Source: an uncultured Synechococcaceae cyanobacterium (GTDB lineage: Bacteria; Cyanobacteriota; Cyanobacteriia; PCC-6307; Cyanobiaceae). From it: 45,537 nt of DNA. The stretch lies in the NCBI GenBank assembly GCA_903907855.1, contig CAIVPT010000178.1:1-45537 (forward strand), written 5' to 3'. The notes below the pieces were generated by a model. It saw only the letters and a program-made list of their open reading frames with translations, was not told where the DNA came from and did not search any database. The translations under genes were made by a program, and so were the position numbers. The number at the start of each line of letters is the position of its first letter. The first letter of the stretch is position 1. Of the stretch, positions 11,619 to 20,986 are shown one piece after another.

Positions 11619-12055
11619 GGAAGGGGAGAGCACGCCAGCTGGACAGCCGCACGCTGCGCCCGCAGAGCGGACGCGGACCCGGAACAAGCCCGGATCGGCG
11701 GCGGGTGCTGAGTTCGGAATTCGCAGGGGTGGCAATCTTCAGCGCCGAAGCGAGAAGGAAGCCAGGAGCTAGCGAGGCGAATCAGCGGGGCTGGGACTTG
11801 TCGAACCGATGGAGCGAGGCTCCGGGTGGGACAGTTTCCCGACGCTGCCTCTGGCGCAGGGCCGCGGGCAAAGACGTACTGGCCTGGAGGATCTGCCGTC
11901 TAAGGCGGACCCTGTGCTGGGAACCGGAGGCCCGGCTAGCGGACGGGCGCGGATCTGCAGCACAAGCAGACAATGTAGACCATCAAGGTCCACCCCTCCC
12001 CCCAGTCCTCCCGCGGGACTGTCAGACTGCCGCCCTGCACCGTTCTCCCGTTGCG

Positions 12056-12517
12056 ATGCCCCTCCTGCTCACCGGCCGCGGCTTCCGCGAGGAACTTGAG
12101 AAGGCGGGAGCCCTGGCTCTTTATGTACCCCTCGAAGGTGGAGCCGAGACGCGCCTGTTGCGCCGCCTGCGGGCGGCCGGCTATCGCGCCCTGCTCACTT
12201 CCGCCCGAGGCCTGGGGGATCCCGCAGCCTTCCTGCTGGAGCTCCATGGCGTGCGCCCCCCGCACCTCGGTCACCAGAGCGTGGGGCGCGGCGCAGCCGT
12301 GGGTGAAGTGCAGCGTGTGATGCCATGGCTGGGCCCCCAGTTTGAAGGCGAGGGCCCCGTATTGCTCTGGCTGCTTGAAGGACAGGTGCTCTCCTCGGCG
12401 GAGCTTCAGTCGCTGCTGAGCCTTACGCGGCTCGAGCCCCGTTTGCGCATCGTGGTGGAGATGGGAGGGTCGCGCGCTCTGCGCTGGCAGCCCCTGGCTT
12501 CCCTGGTCTCCGCCTGA
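12056..12517 (+). CDS. ndhN: NAD(P)H-quinone oxidoreductase subunit N
   Basis: [44 protein letters not shown]...[18 protein letters not shown] matches the NdhN family; divergent from rplC. Confidence 0.93.
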   Translation: MPLLLTGRGFREELEKAGALALYVPLEGGAETRLLRRLRAAGYRALLTSARGLGDPAAFLLELHGVRPPHLGHQSVGRGAAVGEVQRVMPWLGPQFEGEGPVLLWLLEGQVLSSAELQSLLSLTRLEPRLRIVVEMGGSRALRWQPLASLVSA

Positions 12518-12542
12518 GGCCTCCAGACGCCGCTGCCGCCCC

Positions 12543-13610
12543 ATGTCCTCCCGCCCCGAGCAGGCCCTGCGGGCCGGCCGCTGGGTCAAGTGGATCGGCG
12601 GGGCCAGCAACCAGGATCTTGCCGCCATCGAAGACCTCGCTGGGCTCTACACCTGGGCAGGCGTGCATTGCCTCGATGTAGCCGCCGATCCGGCCGTGGT
12701 GGCCGCGGCCCGACGTGGCATCGCCTGGGCCTGCGAGCGGGGTGCGGAGCCGCCCTGGTTGATGGTCAGCCTCAGCGACGGTGGCGACCCCCACTTCCGC
12801 AAGGCCTGGTTCGATCCCAGCCGCTGCCCCGCCGACTGCCCGCGCCCATGCGCGCGCGTCTGCCCCGCCCTGGCGATCGATGCGGCAGGTGTGGTGGCTC
12901 CTCGCTGCTATGGGTGCGGCCGCTGCCGGCCCGCCTGCCCCCTCGGATTGATTGAGGAGCGCCAGCAGCTCCTGGAACCCGAGGCCGTGCCCGCGTTGCT
13001 GGCAGCACTCCGCCCTGACGCTGTGGAGCTGCACACCCGTCTCGGTCGCTCCGCCGCCTTCGCGGAACGCCTCGAGCAGCTGCTGCGCTCCGGAGTGTCC
13101 CTCAAGCGGCTCGCTGTCAGCTGTGGTCTGGAGCCGGCCGCTGGCTCAGGAGATCCGTCCGACCGCGCCGAGCCCGTCAGGCCCGAAGCCCTGGCGGCCG
13201 AGCTCTGGGACCGCTTCCGCCTGCTGCGCGCCGCTGGATTCCGCCCCCTCTGGCAGTTGGATGGGCGGCCGATGAGTGGCGACGTGGGCGGCGGTACCGC
13301 CCATGCCGCGGTGCGCCTGCTGCGGCGGGTGGCGGCCCAGGCCCCCCCTGGGCCCCTGCAGCTCGCCGGCGGTACGAACGCCCGCACGCTGGCGCTGGTG
13401 GAGCGGGCCGCCGTGCCGGGGGTGGCGGGCGTGGCCTTCGGGGGCGTGGCCCGCTCCCTCCTCCAGCCCCTGTTGGTGCAGGCCCAGGCGGGGGGCGGGC
13501 GGCTGCTCGACGAGCCCGAGCTGCGGGAGCGGGCCCTGGGGATCGCCCGGGCGCTGGTGGATCCCTGGTTGCACCGCCGGATGGGCGAACCGGTCGCCTT
13601 CGCCCCCTGA
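12543..13610 (+). CDS. ldpA: LdpA-like iron-sulfur protein (light-dependent period / circadian redox input)
   Basis: Two ferredoxin-like Cys clusters (CPADCPRPCARVCP and CYGCGRCRPACP); sits directly after ndhN. Confidence 0.85.
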   Translation: MSSRPEQALRAGRWVKWIGGASNQDLAAIEDLAGLYTWAGVHCLDVAADPAVVAAARRGIAWACERGAEPPWLMVSLSDGGDPHFRKAWFDPSRCPADCPRPCARVCPALAIDAAGVVAPRCYGCGRCRPACPLGLIEERQQLLEPEAVPALLAALRPDAVELHTRLGRSAAFAERLEQLLRSGVSLKRLAVSCGLEPAAGSGDPSDRAEPVRPEALAAELWDRFRLLRAAGFRPLWQLDGRPMSGDVGGGTAHAAVRLLRRVAAQAPPGPLQLAGGTNARTLALVERAAVPGVAGVAFGGVARSLLQPLLVQAQAGGGRLLDEPELRERALGIARALVDPWLHRRMGEPVAFAP

Positions 13611-13691
13611 AACCCGGCTAGAACCGGAGGGCGATTTCGCGCCGGTTCCCTGGGCACGCCGCATCTTTTCCCCGACCCTTCGTCCGCGGGG

Positions 13692-15374
13692 GTGGCGAGC
13701 GCCACCCAGCGCGTCACCGACGACCTCGACCGGCTGTTGGAGGTCCTGCCCCTCACCGTGCAATCGGCCCTGGCCTCGCCCCAGAGCCGTGAGCAGCTGC
13801 TGGAGGTGGTGCTCGACCTGGGCCGCCCGCCCGAGGCGCGCTACCCCGGGCGGGCCCAGCTCCTGGGGGATGCCCCGATCGAGCGGTCGGACCTGGCGGA
13901 GATCCTGCAGCGTCTTGGACCGTTCGGTGGGGACAACCGCGCCGGCATCGAGCGCACGCTGCACCGCATCAGCGCCATCCGCAACCGCACCGGCGAGGTG
14001 GTGGGCCTGACCTGTCGGGTGGGCCGGGCCGTGTACGGCACCGTGGCGTTGGTGCGCGATCTGCTCGATTCGGGCCAGTCGCTGCTGCTGATGGGCCGCC
14101 CCGGGGTCGGCAAGACCACCGCCCTGCGTGAGATCGCCCGGGTGCTGGCCGACGACCTGGGCCGCCGGGTGGTGGTGATCGACACCAGCAATGAGATTGC
14201 CGGCGATGGCGACATCCCCCATCCGGCGATCGGAAGGGCCCGGCGCATGCAGGTGGCCCGGCCGGAGCTGCAGCATCAGGTGATGATCGAGGCGGTGGAG
14301 AACCACATGCCCGAGGTCATCGTGATCGATGAGATCGGCACAGAACTGGAAACCCAGGCGGCGCGCACGATCGCTGAGCGGGGTGTGCAGCTGGTGGCCA
14401 CGGCCCATGGCAATGAGCTGGCCAATCTGATCCGCAACCCCACCCTCAGCGACCTGGTGGGGGGCATCCAGTCGGTGACCCTGGGCGATGAGGAGGCCCG
14501 CCGGCGCCGCACCCAGAAGACCGTTCTGGAGAGAGCCGCGGAGCCCACATTTCCTCTTGCGGTGGAGATGCACAGCCGCCATCGCTGGTCGGTGCATCGG
14601 GAGGTGGCCCTCACCGTCGACCTGCTGCTGCGGGGCCAGGCGGCCCGCCCCCAGGTGCGCGAGCTCACTCCCGGCGGCGAGGTGCGGCTGGCGGAGCCGT
14701 CGGTTGCCCCTGAGCCCCTTCCCCGCTCCCCCCGGGCTGCCCCCACCCCCCGGCGCTTGGCACCGGTCCCCTTGCCGGATCCGCAGGCTCCCTCCCCGCA
14801 TGCGCCCCCCGCAACGGCGCCGGCAGCACCGGTCGCCCGAGTGCCAGCTCCCGCTACGGCACCCGTTCCCGCAGGCCCCCTGCGTCTGTGCGGGGTGGGT
14901 CTGCCGGCGCGGGCGCTGGAGGAGGCGGTGCGCAGCCGGGCCTGGCCTGTGCAGGTGGTGGGCGATCCCGACCAGGCGGATGCCCTGCTCAGCCTCCGGG
15001 GTCAGCTCGGGCGCGATCCTGGACTGCGCCGCCGCGCCCGAGATCTGGGCCTGCCGATTCTGGTGATCAAGTCGGACAGCCTGCACCAGCTGCAGCGCGC
15101 GATTGAGCGGCTGCTGGAGCGGCGTGATCGCGGAGAGGATCCCGAGGCCTCTCCTTCCCCCGGCGGCGCCGACCCCGACGACGCCCACGCGGCGATGGAG
15201 GAGTGCCGGCTTGCGGTGGAGAAGGTGGTTCTTCCCCAGGGACGGCCTGTCGAGCTGCTGCCCCGCAGCGAGCGGGTGCGCACGATGCAGGCCGAGCTGG
15301 TGGGCCGCTACCGACTGCGCAGCGCCGTCTTTGGCCGTGGGCCGCAGCAGCGGCTGCGGGTGTTCCCGGCCTGA
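13692..15374 (+). CDS. AAA/SpoIIIAA-like ATPase with C-terminal R3H-type nucleic-acid-binding region (Ycf45-like)
   Basis: Walker [19 protein letters not shown], Walker [13 protein letters not shown], Pro/Ala-rich linker, R3H-like C-terminus; GTG start. Confidence 0.85.
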   Translation: MASATQRVTDDLDRLLEVLPLTVQSALASPQSREQLLEVVLDLGRPPEARYPGRAQLLGDAPIERSDLAEILQRLGPFGGDNRAGIERTLHRISAIRNRTGEVVGLTCRVGRAVYGTVALVRDLLDSGQSLLLMGRPGVGKTTALREIARVLADDLGRRVVVIDTSNEIAGDGDIPHPAIGRARRMQVARPELQHQVMIEAVENHMPEVIVIDEIGTELETQAARTIAERGVQLVATAHGNELANLIRNPTLSDLVGGIQSVTLGDEEARRRRTQKTVLERAAEPTFPLAVEMHSRHRWSVHREVALTVDLLLRGQAARPQVRELTPGGEVRLAEPSVAPEPLPRSPRAAPTPRRLAPVPLPDPQAPSPHAPPATAPAAPVARVPAPATAPVPAGPLRLCGVGLPARALEEAVRSRAWPVQVVGDPDQADALLSLRGQLGRDPGLRRRARDLGLPILVIKSDSLHQLQRAIERLLERRDRGEDPEASPSPGGADPDDAHAAMEECRLAVEKVVLPQGRPVELLPRSERVRTMQAELVGRYRLRSAVFGRGPQQRLRVFPA

Positions 15375-15464
15375 GCCGGTTGACGAAGGCCCGGCCGTTG
15401 TGGGTTACTGATTCGGTACCCGACCGGCAGCCGAATTTTCGCGCGGCAGGAATCCCGGGCACGT

Positions 15465-15536
15465 TGGGCCGTCGCCAAGCGGTAAGGCAGCGGGTTTTGG
15501 TCCCGCCATTCCTAGGTTCGAATCCTAGCGGCCCAG
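15465..15536 (+). tRNA. tRNA-Gln (anticodon TTG)
   Basis: Cloverleaf: acceptor TGGGCCG/CGGCCCA, anticodon arm GCGGG-TTTTGGT-CCCGC, T-arm CTAGG-TTCGAAT-CCTAG. Confidence 0.95.
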
Positions 15537-15552
15537 TTTTTTCTCTCTCGCC

Positions 15553-16317
15553 CTGGTTCCCGGCCCCCTGCTGGTCTTTGATTTTGACGGGGTGCTGGTG
15601 GACGGCATGCCCGAGTACTGGTGGTCGGCCCGCCGGGCCGCCCTCGCCCTGGCCGTTGAATCTGGTTTCCCCCTCGGGCTTCCCGAGCTTGCTCCCCCCG
15701 GCTTCCCCCTGCTGCGGCCCTTCATTCACCAGGGCTGGGAGATGGTGCTGATGGCGGCGGAACTGGGCCGCCCCGGTTTTGACGCCGCGGCAGCGGCGGC
15801 CGACTACGAGGCCTGTCTTGCCGCCGCCCTGGGGCGTTGGGGCTGGATCCCGGAGCAGCTGCAGCGCCAGCTTGAGAGCGTGCGGGAGGACGCCCTCGCC
15901 CAGGACCGGGACGGCTGGCTTGCCCTGCATCGCCCCTACCCCGGGGTGGTGGAGCGGCTCTCTTGCCTGGGAGCCGAAGGGGCGGAGTGGATGGTGCTCA
16001 CCACCAAAGGATCCGCCTTCGCCGCGGAGCTTCTGGGGGCCGCCGGCCTGGCCCCCGCCGCCCTCTTCGGGCATGAGCACGGGAGCAAGCCGGAGGTGCT
16101 GCTGCGGCTGCGTGAGCGGGGGCGCCCCCTGTGGTTCGTGGAGGACCGTCGGCCGACCCTCGAGCGGGTGCGGGCCACCCCCGGCCTGGCGGCGGTGCGC
16201 TGTTACCTGGTGTCGTGGGGGTACCTGGCCCCCGGTGACGGGCAGGGGGTGGAGGCGGCGGGCCTGCGCTGGCTTGACCCGCAGTGCTTCGCGGCCCCCC
16301 TGGCGGACTGGCCCTGA
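15553..16317 (+). CDS. HAD family hydrolase
   Basis: Reading frame encodes ..PGPLLVFDFDGVLVDGMPEYWWSARRAAL... with HAD motif I DFDGV; ORF-track start (GTG 15592) is inside motif I, so the true start must be upstream; 5' end uncertain. Confidence 0.75.
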   Translation: MVPGPLLVFDFDGVLVDGMPEYWWSARRAALALAVESGFPLGLPELAPPGFPLLRPFIHQGWEMVLMAAELGRPGFDAAAAAADYEACLAAALGRWGWIPEQLQRQLESVREDALAQDRDGWLALHRPYPGVVERLSCLGAEGAEWMVLTTKGSAFAAELLGAAGLAPAALFGHEHGSKPEVLLRLRERGRPLWFVEDRRPTLERVRATPGLAAVRCYLVSWGYLAPGDGQGVEAAGLRWLDPQCFAAPLADWP

Positions 16318-16325
16318 ACCGCTAG

Positions 16326-16339
16326 AGTACGCTCGTACT
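16326..16339. promoter_or_regulatory. putative LexA/SOS-box-like palindrome upstream of recA
   Basis: AGTACG-CT-CGTACT perfect inverted repeat ~135 bp upstream of the recA ATG; resembles the cyanobacterial LexA half-site GTAC, without an exact consensus match. Confidence 0.5.
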
Positions 16340-16473
16340 ACACGCGATCGCACTGCCGGCCCCCGGTGGTGGAACTTCTTTTCCGGAGGTCGCAGGATGG
16401 CGGCCAGGTCCGGTTTCCACCCGCCGCCTGATGTCCGTCTCCGCGGCCCCTTTCCCCATCGCTTACCACCGCC

Positions 16474-17670
16474 ATGCCCTCTGATCCCAAGGCCGCCGTC
16501 CCCGCTACCACCGCTTCCGCCAGCGCTTCCGGCTCCCTCGCCCCGGCCGATCCCCGCGCGGCCGCGGAACGGGACAAGGCCCTCGGCCTGGTGCTCAACC
16601 AGATCGAGCGCAACTTCGGCAAGGGCTCGATCATGCGGCTTGGCGATGCCTCCCGCATGCGCGTCGAGACCATCAACACCGGCGCTCTCACCCTGGATCT
16701 GGCCCTTGGCGGCGGCTATCCCAAGGGGCGTGTGGTCGAGGTCTACGGCCCTGAGAGCTCTGGTAAAACCACTCTCACCCTCCACGCCATCGCTGAGGTG
16801 CAGAAGCGCGGCGGCGTCGCGGCGTTTGTGGATGCCGAGCATGCCCTCGACCCGGTGTATGCGGCCGCCTTGGGGGTCGACATCGAAAACCTGCTCGTCT
16901 CCCAGCCGGATACCGGCGAGATGGCGCTGGAGATCGTCGATCAGCTGGTGCGTTCTGCTGCGGTCGACATCGTGGTGGTCGATTCGGTGGCCGCCCTCAC
17001 GCCGCGGGCGGAGATCGAAGGAGAGATGGGTGACTTGGCGGTGGGAAGCCAAGCCCGCCTGATGAGTCAGGCGATGCGCAAGATCACCGGCAACATTGGC
17101 AAGTCGGGCTGCACGGTGATCTTCCTCAACCAGCTGCGCCAGAAGATCGGCGTCACCTACGGCAATCCGGAAACCACCACTGGTGGTAACGCACTCAAGT
17201 TCTACGCTTCAGTGCGTCTGGATATCCGTCGCATCCAGACGCTCAAGCGAGGCACTGAGGAGTACGGCATTCGAGCCAAGGTGAAGGTGGCAAAGAACAA
17301 GGTGGCGCCGCCATTCCGCATCGCCGAGTTCGACATTCTCTTCGGCCGAGGCATCAGCACCCTCGGTTGTCTGCTCGATCTGGCGGAGGAAACCGGGGTG
17401 GTCACCCGTAAGGGCGCCTGGTACAGCTACGAAGGCGACAACATCGGCCAGGGTCGCGACAACACGATCGCTTGGCTCGAGCAGAACCCTGATCAGGTGG
17501 AGGTGATTGAGCAGCTCACCCGCCTCCGGCTCACCGAGGGATCCGAGGTAACCGCCAACTCGATGAAGCCCCTGGCCGCGGCAGCTCGTCAGGCGGCCAC
17601 CAAGCCCATGGGGGCTGCGGAGGCCGAGGCGGCGGCGGTGAAGGTGCTCGAGGAGATTCCGGCTGACTGA
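16474..17670 (+). CDS. recA: recombinase RecA
   Basis: [56 protein letters not shown]. Confidence 0.98.
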   Translation: MPSDPKAAVPATTASASASGSLAPADPRAAAERDKALGLVLNQIERNFGKGSIMRLGDASRMRVETINTGALTLDLALGGGYPKGRVVEVYGPESSGKTTLTLHAIAEVQKRGGVAAFVDAEHALDPVYAAALGVDIENLLVSQPDTGEMALEIVDQLVRSAAVDIVVVDSVAALTPRAEIEGEMGDLAVGSQARLMSQAMRKITGNIGKSGCTVIFLNQLRQKIGVTYGNPETTTGGNALKFYASVRLDIRRIQTLKRGTEEYGIRAKVKVAKNKVAPPFRIAEFDILFGRGISTLGCLLDLAEETGVVTRKGAWYSYEGDNIGQGRDNTIAWLEQNPDQVEVIEQLTRLRLTEGSEVTANSMKPLAAAARQAATKPMGAAEAEAAAVKVLEEIPAD

Positions 17671-17728
17671 TGTCAGTGGCTTCCGGCCGCCCCAGGCGGC
17701 CGGCGGCAAGGGTTTGGTGGAGTGCCGC

Positions 17729-18091
17729 TCAGGCGGCCTCCGCCTCCTCGGCTTGAGCCGCGCCCGAGAGGGCACTGGGCTCCTGCTCCTGGCGCAGCAC
17801 ATTCGCCACCCGTTGCATTTCCTGGATCGCTTCAGCGCCTTCGAGGCTCACGAGCTCGTGACCATTGCGGGATTCCACCCAGTTGATGCCGCAGTCGGAC
17901 ACGCGGAAGCGGACCAGGTGATGGTCGGCGAGCTGGGCAACGAAGGCGGTGCCTTGCCGCTCGCCCGGCTCGCCGCACGTGTAGCAGCTGGCGAGGCGTC
18001 CCTGCTCCTTCAGGCATCGGGCCAGGGCCTCAAGGCTCAGCACCAGATCGTCGACCACCGAGCGGTATTGCTCGGCCAGACGGGAAAACAC
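17729..18091 (-). CDS. DUF1815 family protein
   Basis: MFSRLAEQYRSVVDDLVLSLEALARCLKEQG..CYTCGE.. pattern recalled from the cyanobacterial DUF1815 family. Confidence 0.8.
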   Translation of the reverse strand: MFSRLAEQYRSVVDDLVLSLEALARCLKEQGRLASCYTCGEPGERQGTAFVAQLADHHLVRFRVSDCGINWVESRNGHELVSLEGAEAIQEMQRVANVLRQEQEPSALSGAAQAEEAEAA

Positions 18092-18208
18092 GGCGGCAGT
18101 CCAGACAGTGGGGCAAGCCTAAGGTTTTCTTCCGATTTCCGGGAGGGGGATGGCGCCATGTGCGCATCCCCACTCCGAGGCCTCGGGCAGCCAGTCGTGG
18201 GGGCTGCC

Positions 18209-18454
18209 TCAGCCGTCGGCCAGTTGCCACCAGCCCAGCGCCGGTCCCAGGAAGCGGACCGTGAGCCAGAACAGCACCAGGGCGCTGATGCCCACCCAGG
18301 CCCCGCGGGTGCTCAGCTGCACGAAGCGATCAGCTTGCTGGCGGCTGAACGGCAGCCAGGGAAGGATGCGCGGGGAGGTGTCCACCGGGCGACCTGCGGC
18401 CTTCTTCGCGCGGGGAGGCAGCCCCTGGTTGGCTCGGCGCTTGGCTTCTCCCAT
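18209..18454 (-). CDS. DUF2839 family small membrane protein
   Basis: MGEAKRRANQGLPPRAKK... followed by a C-terminal TM segment. Confidence 0.8.
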   Translation of the reverse strand: MGEAKRRANQGLPPRAKKAAGRPVDTSPRILPWLPFSRQQADRFVQLSTRGAWVGISALVLFWLTVRFLGPALGWWQLADG

Positions 18455-18498
18455 TGAGGTTCAGGGGACGGTTCGACACCCGGGAGGCTAGGGCGGCC

Positions 18499-19962
18499 TC
18501 AGGAGGGCAGCAGGCGGGTGAGCTGCACCCATGGCTCCAACGTGGCGAACACCTGGCGGCCCCAGCTGCGACCGCGTAGTCGTCCATCGAGTACGGCCAG
18601 CCGTCCGCCGCTTCGCCGCAGGCTGGCCACGCCCCGCTCCAGCCGGTTCAGGGCGTCGGGAAGCAGCAGTTCGCGGAACCAGTCGCGACCCTGCTGGCGG
18701 AGCCGGGCCACCCGGGCCGCGGTGAGCGGATCCTCCAGGCTGGCGATCGGCAGCAGAGCCACCACCACCTGGGCGGGCACCGGCAGGCGGCCCTGGTGCT
18801 CCAGCCACCACGACCAGCGGCCGCAGATCACACCATTGCCCTCGGGGGCCATGCACTCGTGTCCCACGCGGCTGCCGAACTCCCCCGCCAGGGCGCTGGC
18901 CAGGGCCCGCCGCAGTCCGTCGTCGTCGAGGAGAACCACGCTCAGCCCCGCCTGGCCCAGCACCAGGCGGCGGCAGTGGTCGAGCAGGTGCTCCGCCAGC
19001 TGCGGGCTGGTGGGCAGGGGCTGACGCAGGGGGGCATAGAGCGGCAGCGGGTCGGCCAGCGGCGGATCGGTCAGCTCGAGTTGCACGGTGGGCGCCAGGC
19101 CCAGCCCTTGGGCGGGCAGCAACTCCCCGGCGGCTCCGGCGCCCCTGCCACGGGCCAGCTCCCCCACCAGCACCGCGCCTCGCCCCTTCAGCAAGCCCGC
19201 CAGCTCGGCCAGGGGATCCAGTGGTTGCCGCTGCAGGGTCCACTGCAGTCCGTCGGGCTCCAGGGCCGCCCAGCCGCACCATCCGTCGCCGCCGGCCGCC
19301 AGCCAGGCGGCCCAGGGGCCGGGCAGGGGTTGCAGCAGCCGCAGCAGGTGGCGCAGCGGTGCCTCGTCCTCCGGCGCCAGGGGTACGGGGCCCAGGGGCC
19401 GGCGTGGGTGGCGCAGGATCCTGCTGCTGAGCCGCTGGTGCAGGGTCAACAGGCTCTCCTCCAGCGCCGGCTGGCTGCGGATCAACGCATCCCAGTGGCT
19501 CGGGCTCACCTGGATGGCCATCGCTTCCCGCAGCTCGCTCTCCAGTCGCTCCGCCTCGGGAATGACCAGCTGCCGTTCCCCCAGCTGCTCCAGCCGCCAG
19601 GCCGTCAACAACTCCCGGTGGCTCAGCAGCCAGACGCGGGCCGACGGCGGTGCATCGGCTCCCTGCCAGCAGGGCAGCGGCAGGCCCGCCGCCTGCAGAC
19701 GCGGCCACTCCACCCGCAGCAGTCGCTGCCGCAGCGCATCGCTGACCACCAGCGCCAGGGGCTCCTCGCTGAGGGCCAGGGGCACCAGCAGGCTGATCGC
19801 CCAGCTCGGATCGGTGCCCGGAGCCAGCCGAACCACCGTGTGGTCGCCCCGCCGCAGGCTGCGGGCCACCAGGCGACTCAGGGTGAGGTGGTGCGGCCAG
19901 CGCTGCCTCCCCTCGCCCCGGAGCAGGGCCTTGAGATGGCGGTGGGCGCTGGCTTCCAACAT
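18499..19962 (-). CDS. DinG/XPD-like helicase-fold protein with degenerate catalytic motifs
   Basis: Start trimmed to MLEASAHRHLKALL; helicase-like layout with LVIPEAERLESELREAM (DEAH-like position) and a C-terminal DWFRELLLPDALNRLERGVASLRR block. Confidence 0.65.
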   Translation of the reverse strand: MLEASAHRHLKALLRGEGRQRWPHHLTLSRLVARSLRRGDHTVVRLAPGTDPSWAISLLVPLALSEEPLALVVSDALRQRLLRVEWPRLQAAGLPLPCWQGADAPPSARVWLLSHRELLTAWRLEQLGERQLVIPEAERLESELREAMAIQVSPSHWDALIRSQPALEESLLTLHQRLSSRILRHPRRPLGPVPLAPEDEAPLRHLLRLLQPLPGPWAAWLAAGGDGWCGWAALEPDGLQWTLQRQPLDPLAELAGLLKGRGAVLVGELARGRGAGAAGELLPAQGLGLAPTVQLELTDPPLADPLPLYAPLRQPLPTSPQLAEHLLDHCRRLVLGQAGLSVVLLDDDGLRRALASALAGEFGSRVGHECMAPEGNGVICGRWSWWLEHQGRLPVPAQVVVALLPIASLEDPLTAARVARLRQQGRDWFRELLLPDALNRLERGVASLRRSGGRLAVLDGRLRGRSWGRQVFATLEPWVQLTRLLPS

Positions 19963-20023
19963 CCGGGGATCGTAGGGAGGGCCCTGGGTGCGCACGGCAG
20001 CGTGGGCGACAGCGCCTCCGCCA

Positions 20024-20062
20024 GCGAACCGCCTCTGCGAACCGCCTTTGCCAACGGCCTGT
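20024..20062. repeat. three 13-bp near-tandem repeats between the helicase-like gene and tyrA
   Basis: gcgaaccgcctct / gcgaaccgccttt / gccaacggcctgt. Confidence 0.65.
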
Positions 20063-20094
20063 AGGAAGCTGGACGCAACGCGAGCCCTCGCCCC

Positions 20095-20976
20095 ATGCCC
20101 CCTCTCTGGCAGTCGCGCCCCGTGGGGCTGGTGGGATTGGGGCTGATTGGCGGCTCCCTCGGCCTTGATCTGGGCCGCAGCGGTGCGTCGGTGCGGGCGC
20201 TGGTGCACCGGCCCGAGACCGCGGCCCGGGCCCGCCAGCGTTCCCTCGCTGCGGTGGTTTCCACCGACCCCTGCGTGCTGGCGGACTGCGGCCTGGTGAT
20301 CCTCTGCCTGCCCCTGGACCGCTTGCTGGAGCCGGATCCCGCCCTGCTCGCGGCCCTTCCCCCCGAGGCGATCGTCACCGATGTGGGCTCGGTGAAGGGG
20401 CCGGTGCTGGCGGCGTGGGAGCCGCGGTTGGGCGGGCGCTTCGTGGCCTCCCATCCGATGGCCGGTACCACCCGCTCTGGCGTCGAGGCAGGGGAAATCG
20501 GTTTGTTTCAGGGGCGGCCCTGGGTGATCACCCCCACCGCCGGCACCGATCCGCAGGCCCTCGAGGAGGTGGAGGCGCTGGCCCGCGCCCTTGGGGCGGT
20601 GCCACTGCGCTGCCTTGCCGCCGACCACGACCGTGCCGTGGCCCTGATCTCCCATCTGCCGGTTCTGGTGGGTGCCGCCCTCCTGCAGGCCGCCGACCAG
20701 GGTGCGCCAGGGGCCCTCGGCCCCCTGGCGCGGGCCCTGGCCTCCAGCGGCTTCGCGGACACCACTCGGGTGGGGGGAGGCAACCCGGATCTCGGCCTCT
20801 GGATGGCCCGCCATAACCGATCCGCCCTGCTGGCGGCCCTGGCGCAGTACCGCGCGGCCCTGGAGGGCCTCGAGAGCCTGGTGCGCGCCGAGGATTGGCC
20901 GGCCCTGCGGGATCAGCTGGAGGCGGCGGAGGCGTTGCGGCCGCCGTTCCTGGAACCGCTGGCCGCCCCCCTCTGA
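20095..20976 (+). CDS. tyrA: prephenate/arogenate dehydrogenase
   Basis: VGLVGLGLIGGSLGLDLGRSG Rossmann motif; VTDVGSVKGPV, ASHPMAGTTRSGVEAG. Confidence 0.9.
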   Translation: MPPLWQSRPVGLVGLGLIGGSLGLDLGRSGASVRALVHRPETAARARQRSLAAVVSTDPCVLADCGLVILCLPLDRLLEPDPALLAALPPEAIVTDVGSVKGPVLAAWEPRLGGRFVASHPMAGTTRSGVEAGEIGLFQGRPWVITPTAGTDPQALEEVEALARALGAVPLRCLAADHDRAVALISHLPVLVGAALLQAADQGAPGALGPLARALASSGFADTTRVGGGNPDLGLWMARHNRSALLAALAQYRAALEGLESLVRAEDWPALRDQLEAAEALRPPFLEPLAAPL

Positions 20977-20986
20977 CGGCTCCGAT

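Noticed and set aside
13146-15188. 680-aa minus-strand ORF opposite ldpA and the R3H ATPase
   Set aside because: Shadow ORF; the plus strand carries clear Walker motifs and Fe-S clusters.
16344-16351. HIP1 octamer GCGATCGC (also near 32403 and 36876)
   Set aside because: Common cyanobacterial motif; not specific enough for a separate finding.
15067-17052. 661-aa minus-strand ORF covering tRNA-Gln, HAD and recA
   Set aside because: Runs through a tRNA and recA in antisense; low-complexity artefact.
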